64,000 nucleotides of DNA from Rubrivivax sp. (lineage in GTDB: Bacteria; Pseudomonadota; Gammaproteobacteria; Burkholderiales; Burkholderiaceae_C), in the NCBI GenBank assembly GCA_016789955.1, contig JAEUPB010000104.1, positions 1 through 64,000 on the forward strand, given 5' to 3'. Each line of letters opens with the position of its first letter. Position 1 is the stretch's first letter. The translations under genes were made by a program, and so were the position numbers. Positions 19,145-29,348 of this stretch are shown piece by piece. Below the pieces are notes generated by a model that was given only the letters and a program-made list of their open reading frames with translations, did no database searches and had not been told where the DNA came from.

Positions 19145-20613
19145 GCGGTCACCTCGCGGGCGTGCACGCTGATTGAACCCTCCGGCATCGGATCGTCGCG
19201 GCGCGTCTCCAGCCAGTAGCGTTCCAGCAGGTTCTGCGCCACCTGCAGCCGATAGGCCGCCGATGCGCGCATGTCGGTGAGCGGCTTGAAATCGGTGGCC
19301 AGCGCGGCCTGCGCGGCACGCAATGTCGCCTCGGTCCACGGCTGGCCGCGCACGGCCGCCTCGGCGGCGGCGGCGCGCTTGACGATGGCCGCCATGCCGC
19401 CCCAGGCGAAGCGGGCCTCGCGCACGACGTCGCCGTCCAGCGTGAGCGCCAGGCCGACGGAGACGGCCGAGATGTCGCAGTCGAAGCGCTTGCTGATCTT
19501 GTAGGCGCGCACTGCGACGGCTGCATCGGGCGCCGGCACGACGATCGCCTCGACGAACTCGCCGGGCTCGAGCGCGTTCTTCATGTAGTCGAGATAGAAC
19601 GACTCCAGCGGCACGCTGCGCTGGCGCTCTCCACGCCGCAGCACCAGGCTGGCGCCGAGGGCCATCAGCACCGGCGCCGAGTCGCCGATCGGCGAGCCGT
19701 TGGCCACATTGCCGCCCATCGTGCCGGCCTGCCGGATCGGCAGCGACGCGAAGCGCAGCCACAGGTCGCGCAGCGTGGGCCAGCGCTGCACCAGCGCCTG
19801 CCACGCCGCCTCCAGCGACGCGCCGGCGCCGATGCGCAGCTCGCCGCCCACCTCCTCGATGCGCTGCAGCTCGGCCACGTCGCCGAGGTAGATCAGCTCG
19901 GGCAGCGCCTTGAACTGCTTGGTCACCCACAGGCCGATGTCGGTGCTGCCGGCCAGCAGCCGCGCCTGCGGACGGGCCTTGCGCAGGATCGCCAGCTCGG
20001 CCAGCGTGCGCGGCGCGTGGTATCCGTGCCAGTCGGACAACGGCGGATCGGCGCGCAGCGCGATGAGCGCCTGCACCACCGGCGCCATGTCGAAGGCCGG
20101 CGCGGGCAGCTCGAACATGCGCTCGCCGGCGTCGAGGATGGGTCGGTAGCCGGTGCAGCGGCACAGGTTGCCGGAGAGGTCGTCGGCGAGCTGCTGCCGC
20201 GTGGCGCGCGTGCCGGCGTCGGTGTGGCGGCGGTGGCAGGCCCACAGCGACATCACGATGCCGGGGGTGCAGAAGCCGCACTGCGAGCCGTGGCAGTCGA
20301 CCATCGCCTGCTGTGCCGGGTGCAGCGCGCCGCCGGGGCCGGCCAGGTCTTCCACCGTGTACAGAGCCTTGCCGTCGAGCGTGGGCAGGAACTGGATGCA
20401 GGCGTTCACCGGCTGCAGCTGCAGCGCGCCCGCCTCGTCGAGCCGGCCCACCACCACGGTGCATGCACCGCAATCGCCTTCGGCGCACCCCTCCTTGGTG
20501 CCGGTGCAGTGCGCATCCTCGCGCAGCCACTCCAGCACGGTGCGGGTCGGCGCGGCGTCGTGCACTTCGGCGATGCGGCCGCGGTGGAGGAAGCGGATCG
20601 GTCGGGTGCTCAT
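19141..20613 (-). CDS. xdhA: xanthine dehydrogenase FeS/FAD subunit
   Basis: A 490-residue electron-transfer subunit. The N-terminal ferredoxin-like domain has Cys43, Cys48 and Cys51 (CAEGDCGAC) for one 2Fe-2S cluster; the helical domain has CGFC...CRC for the second. From about residue 190 there is an FAD domain with LLAGSTDIG and TMGGNVANGSPIGDSAP. Electrons pass from the Mo site to the clusters, then FAD and NAD+. Many bacterial enzymes have the same split into XdhA and XdhB. The start at 20613 faces a LysR gene, with the CATAC motifs at 20687-20728 between them. Confidence 0.96.
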   Translation of the reverse strand: MSTRPIRFLHRGRIAEVHDAAPTRTVLEWLREDAHCTGTKEGCAEGDCGACTVVVGRLDEAGALQLQPVNACIQFLPTLDGKALYTVEDLAGPGGALHPAQQAMVDCHGSQCGFCTPGIVMSLWACHRRHTDAGTRATRQQLADDLSGNLCRCTGYRPILDAGERMFELPAPAFDMAPVVQALIALRADPPLSDWHGYHAPRTLAELAILRKARPQARLLAGSTDIGLWVTKQFKALPELIYLGDVAELQRIEEVGGELRIGAGASLEAAWQALVQRWPTLRDLWLRFASLPIRQAGTMGGNVANGSPIGDSAPVLMALGASLVLRRGERQRSVPLESFYLDYMKNALEPGEFVEAIVVPAPDAAVAVRAYKISKRFDCDISAVSVGLALTLDGDVVREARFAWGGMAAIVKRAAAAEAAVRGQPWTEATLRAAQAALATDFKPLTDMRASAAYRLQVAQNLLERYWLETRRDDPMPEGSISVHAREVTA

Positions 20614-20686
20614 GCGCGGACTGCCATTGGCTCGGAGGTTGCTCTCGGGACTAACCCGAAAGGTAGCGTGTCGCGCCTTTCGTGAC

Positions 20687-20728
20687 CATACGTCCCGGCG
20701 CATACTGTGTATGCGGAGTGCCATATGG
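20687..20728. promoter_or_regulatory. candidate LysR operator between xdhA and lysR
   Basis: The gap between the divergent genes holds a perfect inverted repeat, CATAC-TGT-GTATG (20701-20713), preceded by a further CATAC half-site (20687-20691) and followed by the palindrome CCATATGG overlapping the LysR start codon. Clustered half-sites next to a LysR gene are the usual pattern of an autoregulated activator site. Binding by this particular regulator is inferred. Confidence 0.55.
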
Positions 20729-21708
20729 TCAAGCGTCTCGAATTCGACACCATCGACCTCTACCTGATCCGCGTCCTGCACACCTTGATCACCGAACGCA
20801 GCGTCTCGAAGGCCGCGATGCGGCTGGCGAGCACCCAGCCGGCCGTGAGCGCGCAGTTGAAGAAGCTGCGTGCGCTCACGGGCGACCCGCTGCTGGTGCG
20901 CTCGGGCCACCGGATGCAACCCACCGAGCGTGCGCTGCAGTTGGTGGCGCCGGCCACCAACCTGCTGCACGAGGCCGAGCGCATGTTCTCGTCGCGCATG
21001 CGCGCAGCCACCTTCGATCCGTCGCGCAGCGAGGCGATGTTCCGCGTGGCCGCCAGCGACTACCTCGACCCGCTGTTCCTGCCGGCGCTGGTGGCGCACC
21101 TGAAGCGCGCGGCACCGCTCGTGCGGCTGGAGCTGATGCCGCTGACGCAGGACTACGACTACCGCCGCCACCTGGCCACCGGCGACGTCGACCTCGTCAT
21201 CGGTAACTGGCTGTACCCGCCCAGCGAGCTGCACCAGGGCAAGCTGGTCAACGACGAGATCGTGTGCCTGGTATCCGAGCGCCACCCGGCGGCCCGCAAC
21301 CCGCGCGGCTGGACGGCGCAGAAGTACCTCGCCAGCGAGCACGTGGCGCCGATGCCCACGCACCCGGGTGCCTCCGGCGTCATCGACGAGCACCTGCACG
21401 AGCAGGGCCTGGAGCGCGACATCGCCGTGCGCGCCTCGCACTTCAGCCTGATACCGCTGATGGTGGCCGACAGCCTGCTGGTGCTGACCACCGGGCGGCT
21501 CTTCTGCAGCCGCTACGTCGAGCAGCTGCCGGTGCGCGTCGTGCGCTGCCCGGTGGCCTTCCCGCCGCTCACCTACTACCAGCTCTGGCACGACCTGACG
21601 CACAACGCCGGCGCGATGCGCTGGTTCCGCGAGCAGGTGCGCGAGGTGGCGCGCGGGCTCGAGCGCCGCGCGATGCCGCAGCGCGTGGCGATGCGGGGAG
21701 CAGCCTGA
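20725..21708 (+). CDS. LysR family regulator of the xdh/guaD region
   Basis: A 327-residue LysR protein. DNA-binding domain at residues 10-65 (VLHTLITERSVSKAAMRLASTQPAVSAQLKKLRAL), then effector lobes (RVAASDYLDPLFLPALVAHL, GDVDLVIGNWLYPPSELHQGKLV, MVADSLLVLTTGR). The ATG at 20725 has GCGGAG at a good distance; a GTG at 20707 would read through the operator. It is divergent from xdhABC and its stop overlaps the guaD start (TGATG), so it sits within the purine cluster and probably controls xdh and guaD. A purine intermediate as ligand is inference. Confidence 0.93.
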   Translation: MVKRLEFDTIDLYLIRVLHTLITERSVSKAAMRLASTQPAVSAQLKKLRALTGDPLLVRSGHRMQPTERALQLVAPATNLLHEAERMFSSRMRAATFDPSRSEAMFRVAASDYLDPLFLPALVAHLKRAAPLVRLELMPLTQDYDYRRHLATGDVDLVIGNWLYPPSELHQGKLVNDEIVCLVSERHPAARNPRGWTAQKYLASEHVAPMPTHPGASGVIDEHLHEQGLERDIAVRASHFSLIPLMVADSLLVLTTGRLFCSRYVEQLPVRVVRCPVAFPPLTYYQLWHDLTHNAGAMRWFREQVREVARGLERRAMPQRVAMRGAA

Positions 21709-23008
21709 TGCTCGCGCTGCGCGCCGACCTGCTGGACTTCACCGCCGCGCCGACGTGGGGCCATGCGCGCAGCGAGGCCGTGCGCTGGCGGCCCGACCAC
21801 TGGCTGCTCGTCGGTGACGACGGCCGCATCGCCGGCGTCCAGCCGCCGTCGTGGCAGCCCGGCCCCGGGCATGCGGTTCGAGACGAGCGCGGCCGGCTGC
21901 TGATGCCGGGCTTCATCGACACGCACGTGCACAGCCCGCAGCTCGACGTGATCGGCAGCTACGGCTCGCAGCTGCTCGACTGGCTGGAGAGCTACACCTT
22001 CCCCGCCGAGGTGGCGCATGCCGACCCGGAGGTGGCGGCGGCAGGTGCCGAGCGCTTCGCCGACGCGCTGCTCGCGCACGGCACCACCACCGCGGTCGCG
22101 TTCCCCACCGTGCACAAGGTGTCGGCGGAGTCGCTTTTCGCCGCCGCCGAGCGCCGCGGCATGGCGATCGTCACCGGCAAGGTGCTGATGGACCGCCACG
22201 CGCCCGACGGCCTGCGCGACGACGTGACGCGGGCCGAGCGCGACTGCGTCGACCTCATCGCGCGCTGGCATGGCCGCGGCCGCTCCCGCTATGCGGTGAC
22301 GGTGCGCTTCGCGCCGACCAGCACTCCGGAGCAGCTGGCGATGGCAGGCGCGCTGGTGCGCGCCGATCCCAGCCTGTACGTGCAGACGCACGTGGCCGAG
22401 AACCGCGACGAGGTGCGCTGGGTGGCCGAGCTGTTCCCCGAGGCGCGCAGCTACCTCGACGTGTACTCGCGCGCCGGGCTGCTGCATCGGCGCTCGGTCT
22501 ACGCGCACGGCATCTGGCTCGACGACGGCGACCGCGCGCGCATGGCCGAGGCCGGCGCGCAGGTGGCGCACAGCCCGAGCAGCAACCTGTTCCTGGGCAG
22601 TGGCCTGTTCGACTGGCGCCAGGCGCTGCACGCCGGCGTGCCGGTGACGCTGGCCAGCGACGTCGGCGGCGGCACCAGCCTGTCGATGCTGCGCACGATG
22701 GCCGACGCCTACAAGGTGCAGGCGATAGCGGGCCAGCGGCTCACCGCGTGGTGCGCGCTGCACGCTGCCACCCGCGGGGCTGCGCAGGCGCTGGAGCTCG
22801 ACGCCGAGATCGGCACGCTCGAGCCCGGCCGCCAGGCCGACCTGTGCCTGTGGGACTGGCACCGCGGCATCGTCGACGAGCGCCGGCTGGCGGTGGCCTC
22901 CGACTTGCATGAACGGGTCTTCGCGTGGCTGACGCTCGCCGACGACCGACACCTGGCGGCGGCCTTCGTGGCCGGCCGCGAGGCCTACACGCGCAGGAGC
23001 AACGAGCG

Positions 23009-23012
<4 letters not shown>
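21708..23012 (+). CDS. guaD: guanine deaminase
   Basis: A 434-residue amidohydrolase converting guanine to xanthine. The zinc motif HVHSPQLD, the GuaD landmark FPTVHK, QTHVAENRDEV (His), YAHGIWLDD (His) and SDVGGGTSLSMLRTM (catalytic Asp) are all present. Length matches bacterial GuaD. The ATG at 21708 overlaps the LysR stop, and its stop overlaps the ABC ATPase start, giving a tightly coupled lysR-guaD-ABC transcript. The product feeds directly into the XdhABC enzyme encoded next door. Confidence 0.95.
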
Positions 23013-24551
<1,539 letters not shown>

Positions 24552-24565
<14 letters not shown>

Positions 24566-25670
24566 AGCCCGCCCGCAGCCGTCGAAGCTGCTGTCGATGA
24601 CCTCGCCGCTGATCGCGCTGGCCATCACCGTGGTGATCGGCGTGCTGCTGTTCGTGTTCCTCGGCAAGGACCCGGTGCGCGGGCTGCAGGTGTTCTTCGT
24701 CGAGCCGGTTAAGAGCCTCTACGCGCTGTCGGAGCTGTCGATCAAGGCGACGCCGCTGGTGCTGATCGCGCTCGGGCTGGCGGTGTGCTTCCGCTCGAAC
24801 GTGTGGAACATCGGTGCCGAAGGGCAGTTCATCCTGGGCGCGCTGGGCGGCGGCTGGATGGCGATGCAGGCCGGCGAGCCGTGGGTGGCGCCGCTGGGCG
24901 GCGGCATCGTGGTGCTGATCCTGGTGGCCGGCGTGCTCGGCGGCATGCTGTGGGCGGGCATCGTGGCGCTGCTGCGGGACCGCTTCAACGCCAACGAGAT
25001 CCTGGTCAGCCTGATGCTGGTTTACGTGGCCACGCTGCTGCTGTCGTACCTGGTCTACGGGCCGTGGAAGGATCCCAAGGGCTACAACTTCCCGCAGACC
25101 ATCACGTTCCTGGCCGACACGAAGATCCCGCGCCTGACGAGTGGCCTGCGCGCCAACATCGGCTCGCTGATCGCGCTGGCCGCGGTGGCCGGGTTCTGGG
25201 TGTTCCTGTTCCGCAGCTACCGCGGCTTCCAGCTGCAGGTGGGCGGGCTGGCGCCGGCGGCGGCACGCTATGCCGGCTTCTCCTCGCGCGTGGCGCTGTG
25301 GACGGCACTGCTGCTCTCCGGAGGCATGGCGGGCCTGGCGGGTGCACTGGAAGCGGCCGGGCCGCTCGGGCAGCTCACGCCGTACGTGCCGGCCGGCTAC
25401 GGCTTCGCCGCGATCATCGTGGCCTTCGTCGGCCGGCTGCACCCGGTGGGGATCATCTTCTCGGGCGTGCTGATGAGCATGTTCTACATCGGCGGCGAAC
25501 TCGCGCAATCGCGCCTGGGCCTGCCCAAGTCGCTGACCGGCGTGTTCCAGGGGCTGCTGCTGTTCACGCTGCTGGCGTGCGACACGCTGATCCACTACCG
25601 CGTGCGCTGGAAGGGCGCCGCCGTGAAGCCGGCATCCAAGCCCGTGGCGGTGAAGGCGCAGGAGGCTTGA
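24552..25670 (+). CDS. purine/nucleoside ABC transporter permease 1
   Basis: A 372-residue integral membrane protein of the BPD_transp_2 family, partner of the upstream ATPase and of the permease at 26318. It has about nine to ten hydrophobic segments and the family signature NVWNIGAEGQFILGALGG, plus NANEILVSLMLVYVATLL and GYGFAAIIVAFVGRLHPVGI. GGAGG stands 4 nt before the ATG at 24552, inside the end of the ATPase gene. The protein ends with a basic tail (KPASKPVAVKAQEA). Downstream, 647 nt of repeat-filled DNA separate it from the second permease, an unusual gap for this operon type. Confidence 0.93.
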
Positions 25671-25711
25671 GGTGCGGTGCCAAACTCTCGATGCGCCGAT
25701 GCGCGCGGCAA

Positions 25712-25948
25712 GGCTGACGGTGGGCGATTGCGCCCGCGCAGCGGGAGGCGATGCGTGGCGCTACCGCGCCACGTCCCCTGCGGTGCTCGGACTTGCGACC
25801 CCGCCGGGAAACTCGCTCCGCTCACTGCGCTCGCTGTGCTCGAACAATCCCGGCGAGTCAGCTGACGATGCGCGCTGCGCGCGCGGGTCGCAAGTCCTGT
25901 GCTCCTCGGCACCTCCCCATGCGCGCGCGCAATCGCCCACCGTCAGCC
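25712..25948 (+). repeat. long palindromic element, copy 1 (plus orientation)
   Basis: A 237-bp palindromic element in the non-coding gap between the two permease genes. A 22-bp perfect inverted repeat closes it (25712-25733 with 25927-25948). Inside are a small hairpin CGTGGCGC-TACC-GCGCCACG (25754-25773), a 13-bp perfect stem (25789-25801 with 25885-25897) and a core (25810-25861) whose ends pair as ACTCGC/GCGAGT. The core matches copy 2 in 50 of 52 positions in the opposite orientation, yet the closing stems of the two copies are unrelated. No open reading frame in it looks like a protein. Confidence 0.85.
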
Positions 25949-25999
25949 ATGCAGAGACATCTGCGCGGCATCTCGCTTGCACGCCACCTCCTTTCCACC

Positions 26000-26246
26000 A
26001 AGGTCGTGGGCGGAGCCGCGGGCCGGCAGCGCATGGCGCAGCGCCCGAGGAGCACAGGGCGACCGGCCGCGCGCGCAGCGCGCTTCGTGAACTGACTCGC
26101 CGCGATTGTTCGAGCACAGCGAACGCAGTGAGCGGAGCGAGTTCCGCGGCGGGCCGATCGACCGAGCACCACTGGGGAACGTGGCCCACAGGGCCACGCA
26201 CGAGCGGAGCGCTGCGCGGCCGGCCCGCGGCTCCGCCCACGACCTT
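26000..26246 (-). repeat. long palindromic element, copy 2 (minus orientation)
   Basis: The second, inverted member of the same element, 247 bp, separated from copy 1 by 51 nt. It is closed by a 28-bp perfect inverted repeat (26000-26027 with 26219-26246). The small hairpin is GTGGCCC-ACA-GGGCCAC (26181-26197), the inner stem pairs 26057-26068 with 26152-26163 (10 of 12 canonical plus one G-T), and the core is 26092-26143. The order and spacing of all parts match copy 1 to within one or two bases. The remaining gap up to 26317 holds only the GTG-linked ribosome site AGAGGA of the next gene. Confidence 0.85.
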
Positions 26247-26317
26247 GGCGCGCCGGTCTCCGCACGCTGGCGGAACCGACCAACGCACCCACCAACCCGG
26301 CAAGAGGACCCCCTGAC

Positions 26318-27238
26318 GTGGAATCCTTCGCCCTCCTCATCGCCGCCACGCTCAACGCCGGCACCGTGCTGGCGATCGCCGGCCTCGGGTTGCTCATCAA
26401 CGAGCGCGCCGGCATCGTCAACCTCGGGGCCGAGGGGATGATGCTGGTGGCGGCCATCGCCGGCTTCGCCACCGCGGTGGTCACCGGCAACGACTGGATC
26501 GCCTTCGCGGCCGGCGCGGGCGCAGGCGCATTGCTCGCCGCTGCGCTCGGCGTGCTGGTGATCTGGCTCAACACCAACCAGTACGCCACGGGCCTGGCGC
26601 TGAGCCTCTTCGGCACCGGCTTCTCGGCCTTCGCCGGCATCCGCTTCGTGCAGGAGAAGCTCGGGCCGCGGCCGCAGTTCCACATCCCCGTGCTCGGCGA
26701 CATCCCGTTCGTCGGCCCGGCACTGTTCCGCCATCACCCGATGGTGTACCTCGCCATCGCGCTGACCATCTGCATGGGCTGGTTCCTGTACCGCTCGCGT
26801 GCGGGCCTGGTGCTGCGCTCGATCGGCGAGTCGCCGGAGTCGGCGCATGCGCTGGGCTACCCGGTGCGGCGCATCCGGCTGCTGGCGGTGGTCGTGGGCG
26901 GCGCGCTGTGCGGCGTGGCCGGCGCCTACCTGTCGGTGATCTACACGCCGCTGTGGGTCGAGGGCATGGTGGCCGGCAAGGGCTGGATCGCGCTGGCGCT
27001 CACGACGTTCGCCACGTGGCGGCCGGCGCGCGTGCTGCTGGGGGCGTACCTGTTCGGCGGCGTCACGATGCTGCAGTTCCACCTGCAAGGCGAGGGCGTC
27101 GAGATCGCGAGCCAGTTCCTGTCGATGCTGCCCTACGTGGCCACCATCGTCGTGCTGGTGCTGATCTCGCGCAATCCGGCGTGGATCCGCATCAACATGC
27201 CCGCGTCGCTGGGCAAGCCGTTCTTCCCGGGCTCGTGA
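26318..27238 (+). CDS. purine/nucleoside ABC transporter permease 2
   Basis: A 306-residue integral membrane protein, the second permease of the BMP-type importer. About eight hydrophobic segments are visible and the family signature reads INERAGIVNLGAEGMMLVAAIAGF, with GYPVRRIRLLAVVVGGALCGVAGAYLSV and AGKGWIALALTTFATW. It starts with GTG at 26318, 9 nt after AGAGGA. The two permeases form the membrane channel of the importer; the ATPase and first permease are upstream, the lipoprotein is downstream. Why the repeat pair splits the operon here is unknown. Confidence 0.93.
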   Translation: MESFALLIAATLNAGTVLAIAGLGLLINERAGIVNLGAEGMMLVAAIAGFATAVVTGNDWIAFAAGAGAGALLAAALGVLVIWLNTNQYATGLALSLFGTGFSAFAGIRFVQEKLGPRPQFHIPVLGDIPFVGPALFRHHPMVYLAIALTICMGWFLYRSRAGLVLRSIGESPESAHALGYPVRRIRLLAVVVGGALCGVAGAYLSVIYTPLWVEGMVAGKGWIALALTTFATWRPARVLLGAYLFGGVTMLQFHLQGEGVEIASQFLSMLPYVATIVVLVLISRNPAWIRINMPASLGKPFFPGS

Positions 27239-27250
27239 GGGGCCCCGGCA

Positions 27251-27256
27251 TACACT
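27251..27256 (+). promoter_or_regulatory. candidate -10 element TACACT for the BMP gene
   Basis: TACACT in the short gap upstream of the BMP lipoprotein gene, followed by AGGAGAGAG before the ATG at 27301. An own promoter would allow excess binding protein over permease, as is usual for such systems. No clear -35 element is seen. Confidence 0.35.
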
Positions 27257-27300
27257 TTCCGTTTCACTGCACCACCACACCACCACAGGAGAGAGCGTCC

Positions 27301-28452
27301 ATGTCCCGTACCACCCTGGCCGGCTTGTCGGTCATCGCGCTGGCCGCAGCGCTCGTGGGTTGCGGCAAGAAGGAAGAGGCCAAGCCGCAGGCCGCCGCGC
27401 CCGCATCGGCACCGGCTTCGGCCGCCGCGCCGAAGCCCGAGCCGCTGAAGATCGCCTTCGCCTATGTCGGCCCGGTGGGCGACGGCGGCTGGACCTTCGC
27501 GCACGACAACGGCCGCAAGGCGATCGAGAAGGAATTCGGCGACAAGGTCGTCACGAGCTTCGTCGAGAAGGTGCCCGAGGCGGCCGACGCCGAGCGCGTG
27601 TTCCGCGACATGGTGGGCCAGGGCAACAAGCTGATCTTCGGCACCACGTTCGGCTACATGGAGTCGATGCAGAAGGTCGCTGCCGACACCAAGGACGTCA
27701 AGTTCGAGCATGCCACCGGCTACAAGCAGGCCGAGAACATGCGCACCTACGATAGCCGCACGTACGAGGGCGCCTACATGGCCGGCGTCATCGCCGGCGG
27801 CATGACCAAGACCAACACGCTGGGCGTGGTGGGCTCGATCCCGATCCCCGAGGTGATCCGCAACATCAACTCGTTCACCCTGGGCGCGCAGAGCACCAAC
27901 CCGAAGATCAAGGTCAAGGTCGTGTGGGTGGACGAGTGGTTCAACCCGCCCAAGGAGACCGAGGCCGCGCAGGGCCTGATCAACCAGGGCGCCGACGTGC
28001 TGTTCCAGAACACCGACTCGTCGGCCGTGCTGCAGACCGCCGGCAAGAACAAGAAGTTCGCCTTCGTCTGGGACAGCGACATGACCGCCTACTCGCCCGA
28101 GGCGCACCTGGCCTCGGCCGTCATCAACTGGGGCCCGTACTACGTGAAGGCGACGCGCGACGCGCTCGAAGGCAAGTGGCAGGGCGGCGGCCACACCTGG
28201 TGGGGCGTGAAGGAAGGCGCCATCGACATCGTCTCGATCAACGAGAAGGTGCCGGCCGAGCTGAAGGAGAAGGTCGAGAAGGTCAAGGCCGGCCTGAAGG
28301 ACGGCAGCTTCTCCATCTGGAAGGGCCCGCTCGTGGGCACCGACGGCAAGGAACTGCTGAAGAAGGACGAGGTCGCCGACGACAAGTTCCTCTCCGGCAT
28401 CAACTTCTACATCAAGGGTGTCGACGGCAAGGTGCCGTCGGGCAAGAAGTAG
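27301..28452 (+). CDS. BMP family ABC transporter substrate-binding lipoprotein
   Basis: A 383-residue lipoprotein: signal peptide with lipobox LVGC (Cys21), then an Ala/Pro-rich linker and a Bmp domain (KIAFAYVGPVGDGGWTFAHDNGRKAIEKEF, FGTTFGYMESMQKVAAD, YEGAYMAGVIAGGMTKTNTLGVVGSIPIPEV, DVLFQNTDSSAVLQTA). BMP proteins bind nucleosides or purine bases; the neighbouring guanine deaminase and xanthine dehydrogenase support a purine ligand. It hands substrate to the permeases encoded upstream. AGGAGAGAG precedes the ATG. Confidence 0.94.
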   Translation: MSRTTLAGLSVIALAAALVGCGKKEEAKPQAAAPASAPASAAAPKPEPLKIAFAYVGPVGDGGWTFAHDNGRKAIEKEFGDKVVTSFVEKVPEAADAERVFRDMVGQGNKLIFGTTFGYMESMQKVAADTKDVKFEHATGYKQAENMRTYDSRTYEGAYMAGVIAGGMTKTNTLGVVGSIPIPEVIRNINSFTLGAQSTNPKIKVKVVWVDEWFNPPKETEAAQGLINQGADVLFQNTDSSAVLQTAGKNKKFAFVWDSDMTAYSPEAHLASAVINWGPYYVKATRDALEGKWQGGGHTWWGVKEGAIDIVSINEKVPAELKEKVEKVKAGLKDGSFSIWKGPLVGTDGKELLKKDEVADDKFLSGINFYIKGVDGKVPSGKK

Positions 28453-28464
28453 CCTGGGGTGACG

Positions 28465-28487
28465 GGCCGGGCGTGCGCGGCCCGGCC
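28465..28487 (+). terminator. GC-rich hairpin after the BMP gene
   Basis: GGCCGGGC (28465-28472) and GCCCGGCC (28480-28487) form an 8-bp stem around a 7-nt loop, 12 nt after the BMP stop. No T-run follows, so it may only mark the 3' end or protect it. Confidence 0.35.
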
Positions 28488-28657
28488 GCACGCAGCACTC
28501 CTTCAGCCCCTGGTCGGCCACGAGGACTGCACCGTGAAGGCCAGGGTCAGCGAAGGGATCTCGTCGCTGTCCGATTGCCGCGAGCGCGTCGTGGCGGCCT
28601 ACCGCGATGGCCGTGCGAGGGGCTCGAGGCGCGCCACTTCCCGTCGCCCTGCAGAGG

Positions 28658-29296
28658 CTAGCCCGCCGAGGGCAGCCGGATCCACCCGCGCGCCACCGCG
28701 CGCGCTACGGCTTCGGCGCGCGTGCCGGCCTCCAGCCGCGCGTAGGTCTCCTGCAGGTGGTACTTCACCGTGCGCTCGGCGATGCCGAGTTCGGCGGCGA
28801 TGTCACGGTTGGCATGGCCGCTCGCGCAGCGTTCGAGGATCAGCGCCTGGCGCGGCGTGATGCCCGGTTCGGCCGGCGTCGCCGCCGATGCCGGGAACCA
28901 GGGCTCGCCGCCGAGGATGCGGGCCAGCGCCGCCAGCCACTGCGGCGGTTCCAGCGCCTTCGGGATGTAGCCCAGGCAGCCGGCGCGCCGGGCGTGCGCG
29001 GCCAGGTGCGGATCGCCGCTGCCGGAGACGAGCACGCGCGCGGCGGTCGGGAACTCGCGTCCGACCCGCTCGAGCAGCGACATCCCGTCCATCGCGCCGG
29101 GCAGGTGCTGGTCGGCCAGCACGAGATCGATGTCGGGCTGCCGGCGCAGCCGCGCCAACGCGTGGTCCGCACGATCGACGGCGTCGCAGCGCAGCGCACC
29201 GGCGTGGCGCTGCAGCATGGCGAGCAGGCCGTCGCGGTACAGCGGGTGGTCCTCGACGATGAGGAGGCGGGCGGCAGGCAAGGGAGGCTGGATCAC
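28658..29296 (-). CDS. NarL/FixJ-type response regulator
   Basis: A 212-residue two-component regulator. Receiver domain at residues 10-125 (LLIVEDHPLYRDGLLAML, LVLADQHLPGAMDGMSLLERV, VLVSGSGD, GYIPKA with the conserved Lys) and a LuxR-type helix-turn-helix at about 145-205 (ITPRQALILERCASGHANRDIAAELGIAERTVKYHL). It starts with GTG at 29296. The expected partner kinase is encoded divergently at 29655. The palindrome ACTGTCCG-AA-CGGACAGT lies about 35 nt upstream of the start and is a good candidate for its binding site. Confidence 0.9.
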   Translation of the reverse strand: MIQPPLPAARLLIVEDHPLYRDGLLAMLQRHAGALRCDAVDRADHALARLRRQPDIDLVLADQHLPGAMDGMSLLERVGREFPTAARVLVSGSGDPHLAAHARRAGCLGYIPKALEPPQWLAALARILGGEPWFPASAATPAEPGITPRQALILERCASGHANRDIAAELGIAERTVKYHLQETYARLEAGTRAEAVARAVARGWIRLPSAG

Positions 29297-29330
29297 GGCC
29301 TGCGATGCTAGGGTGCGCCGGCCCACCGGC

Positions 29331-29348
29331 ACTGTCCGAACGGACAGT
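29331..29348. promoter_or_regulatory. palindromic operator ACTGTCCGAACGGACAGT
   Basis: A perfect 8-2-8 palindrome in the 358-nt gap between the divergent regulator and kinase genes. A third CGGACAGT half-site occurs at 29464-29471, and GTCCGGAC at 29577-29584 is a related palindrome. The rest of the gap holds no reading frame that I can support. LuxR-type regulators bind such inverted repeats; control of its own and the kinase promoter is inferred. Confidence 0.6.

Noticed and set aside
20707-20724. GTG at 20707 as start of the purine LysR gene
   Set aside because: It would extend through the CATAC operator and lacks a ribosome site, whereas ATG at 20725 has GGAG at the right spacing.
25943-27286. 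Reading frames through the repeat region (25672-26316 plus, 25761-26703 minus) as possible genes
   Set aside because: Their sequence is dominated by palindromic repeat arms, they overlap real genes or each other, and none shows a motif or ribosome site.
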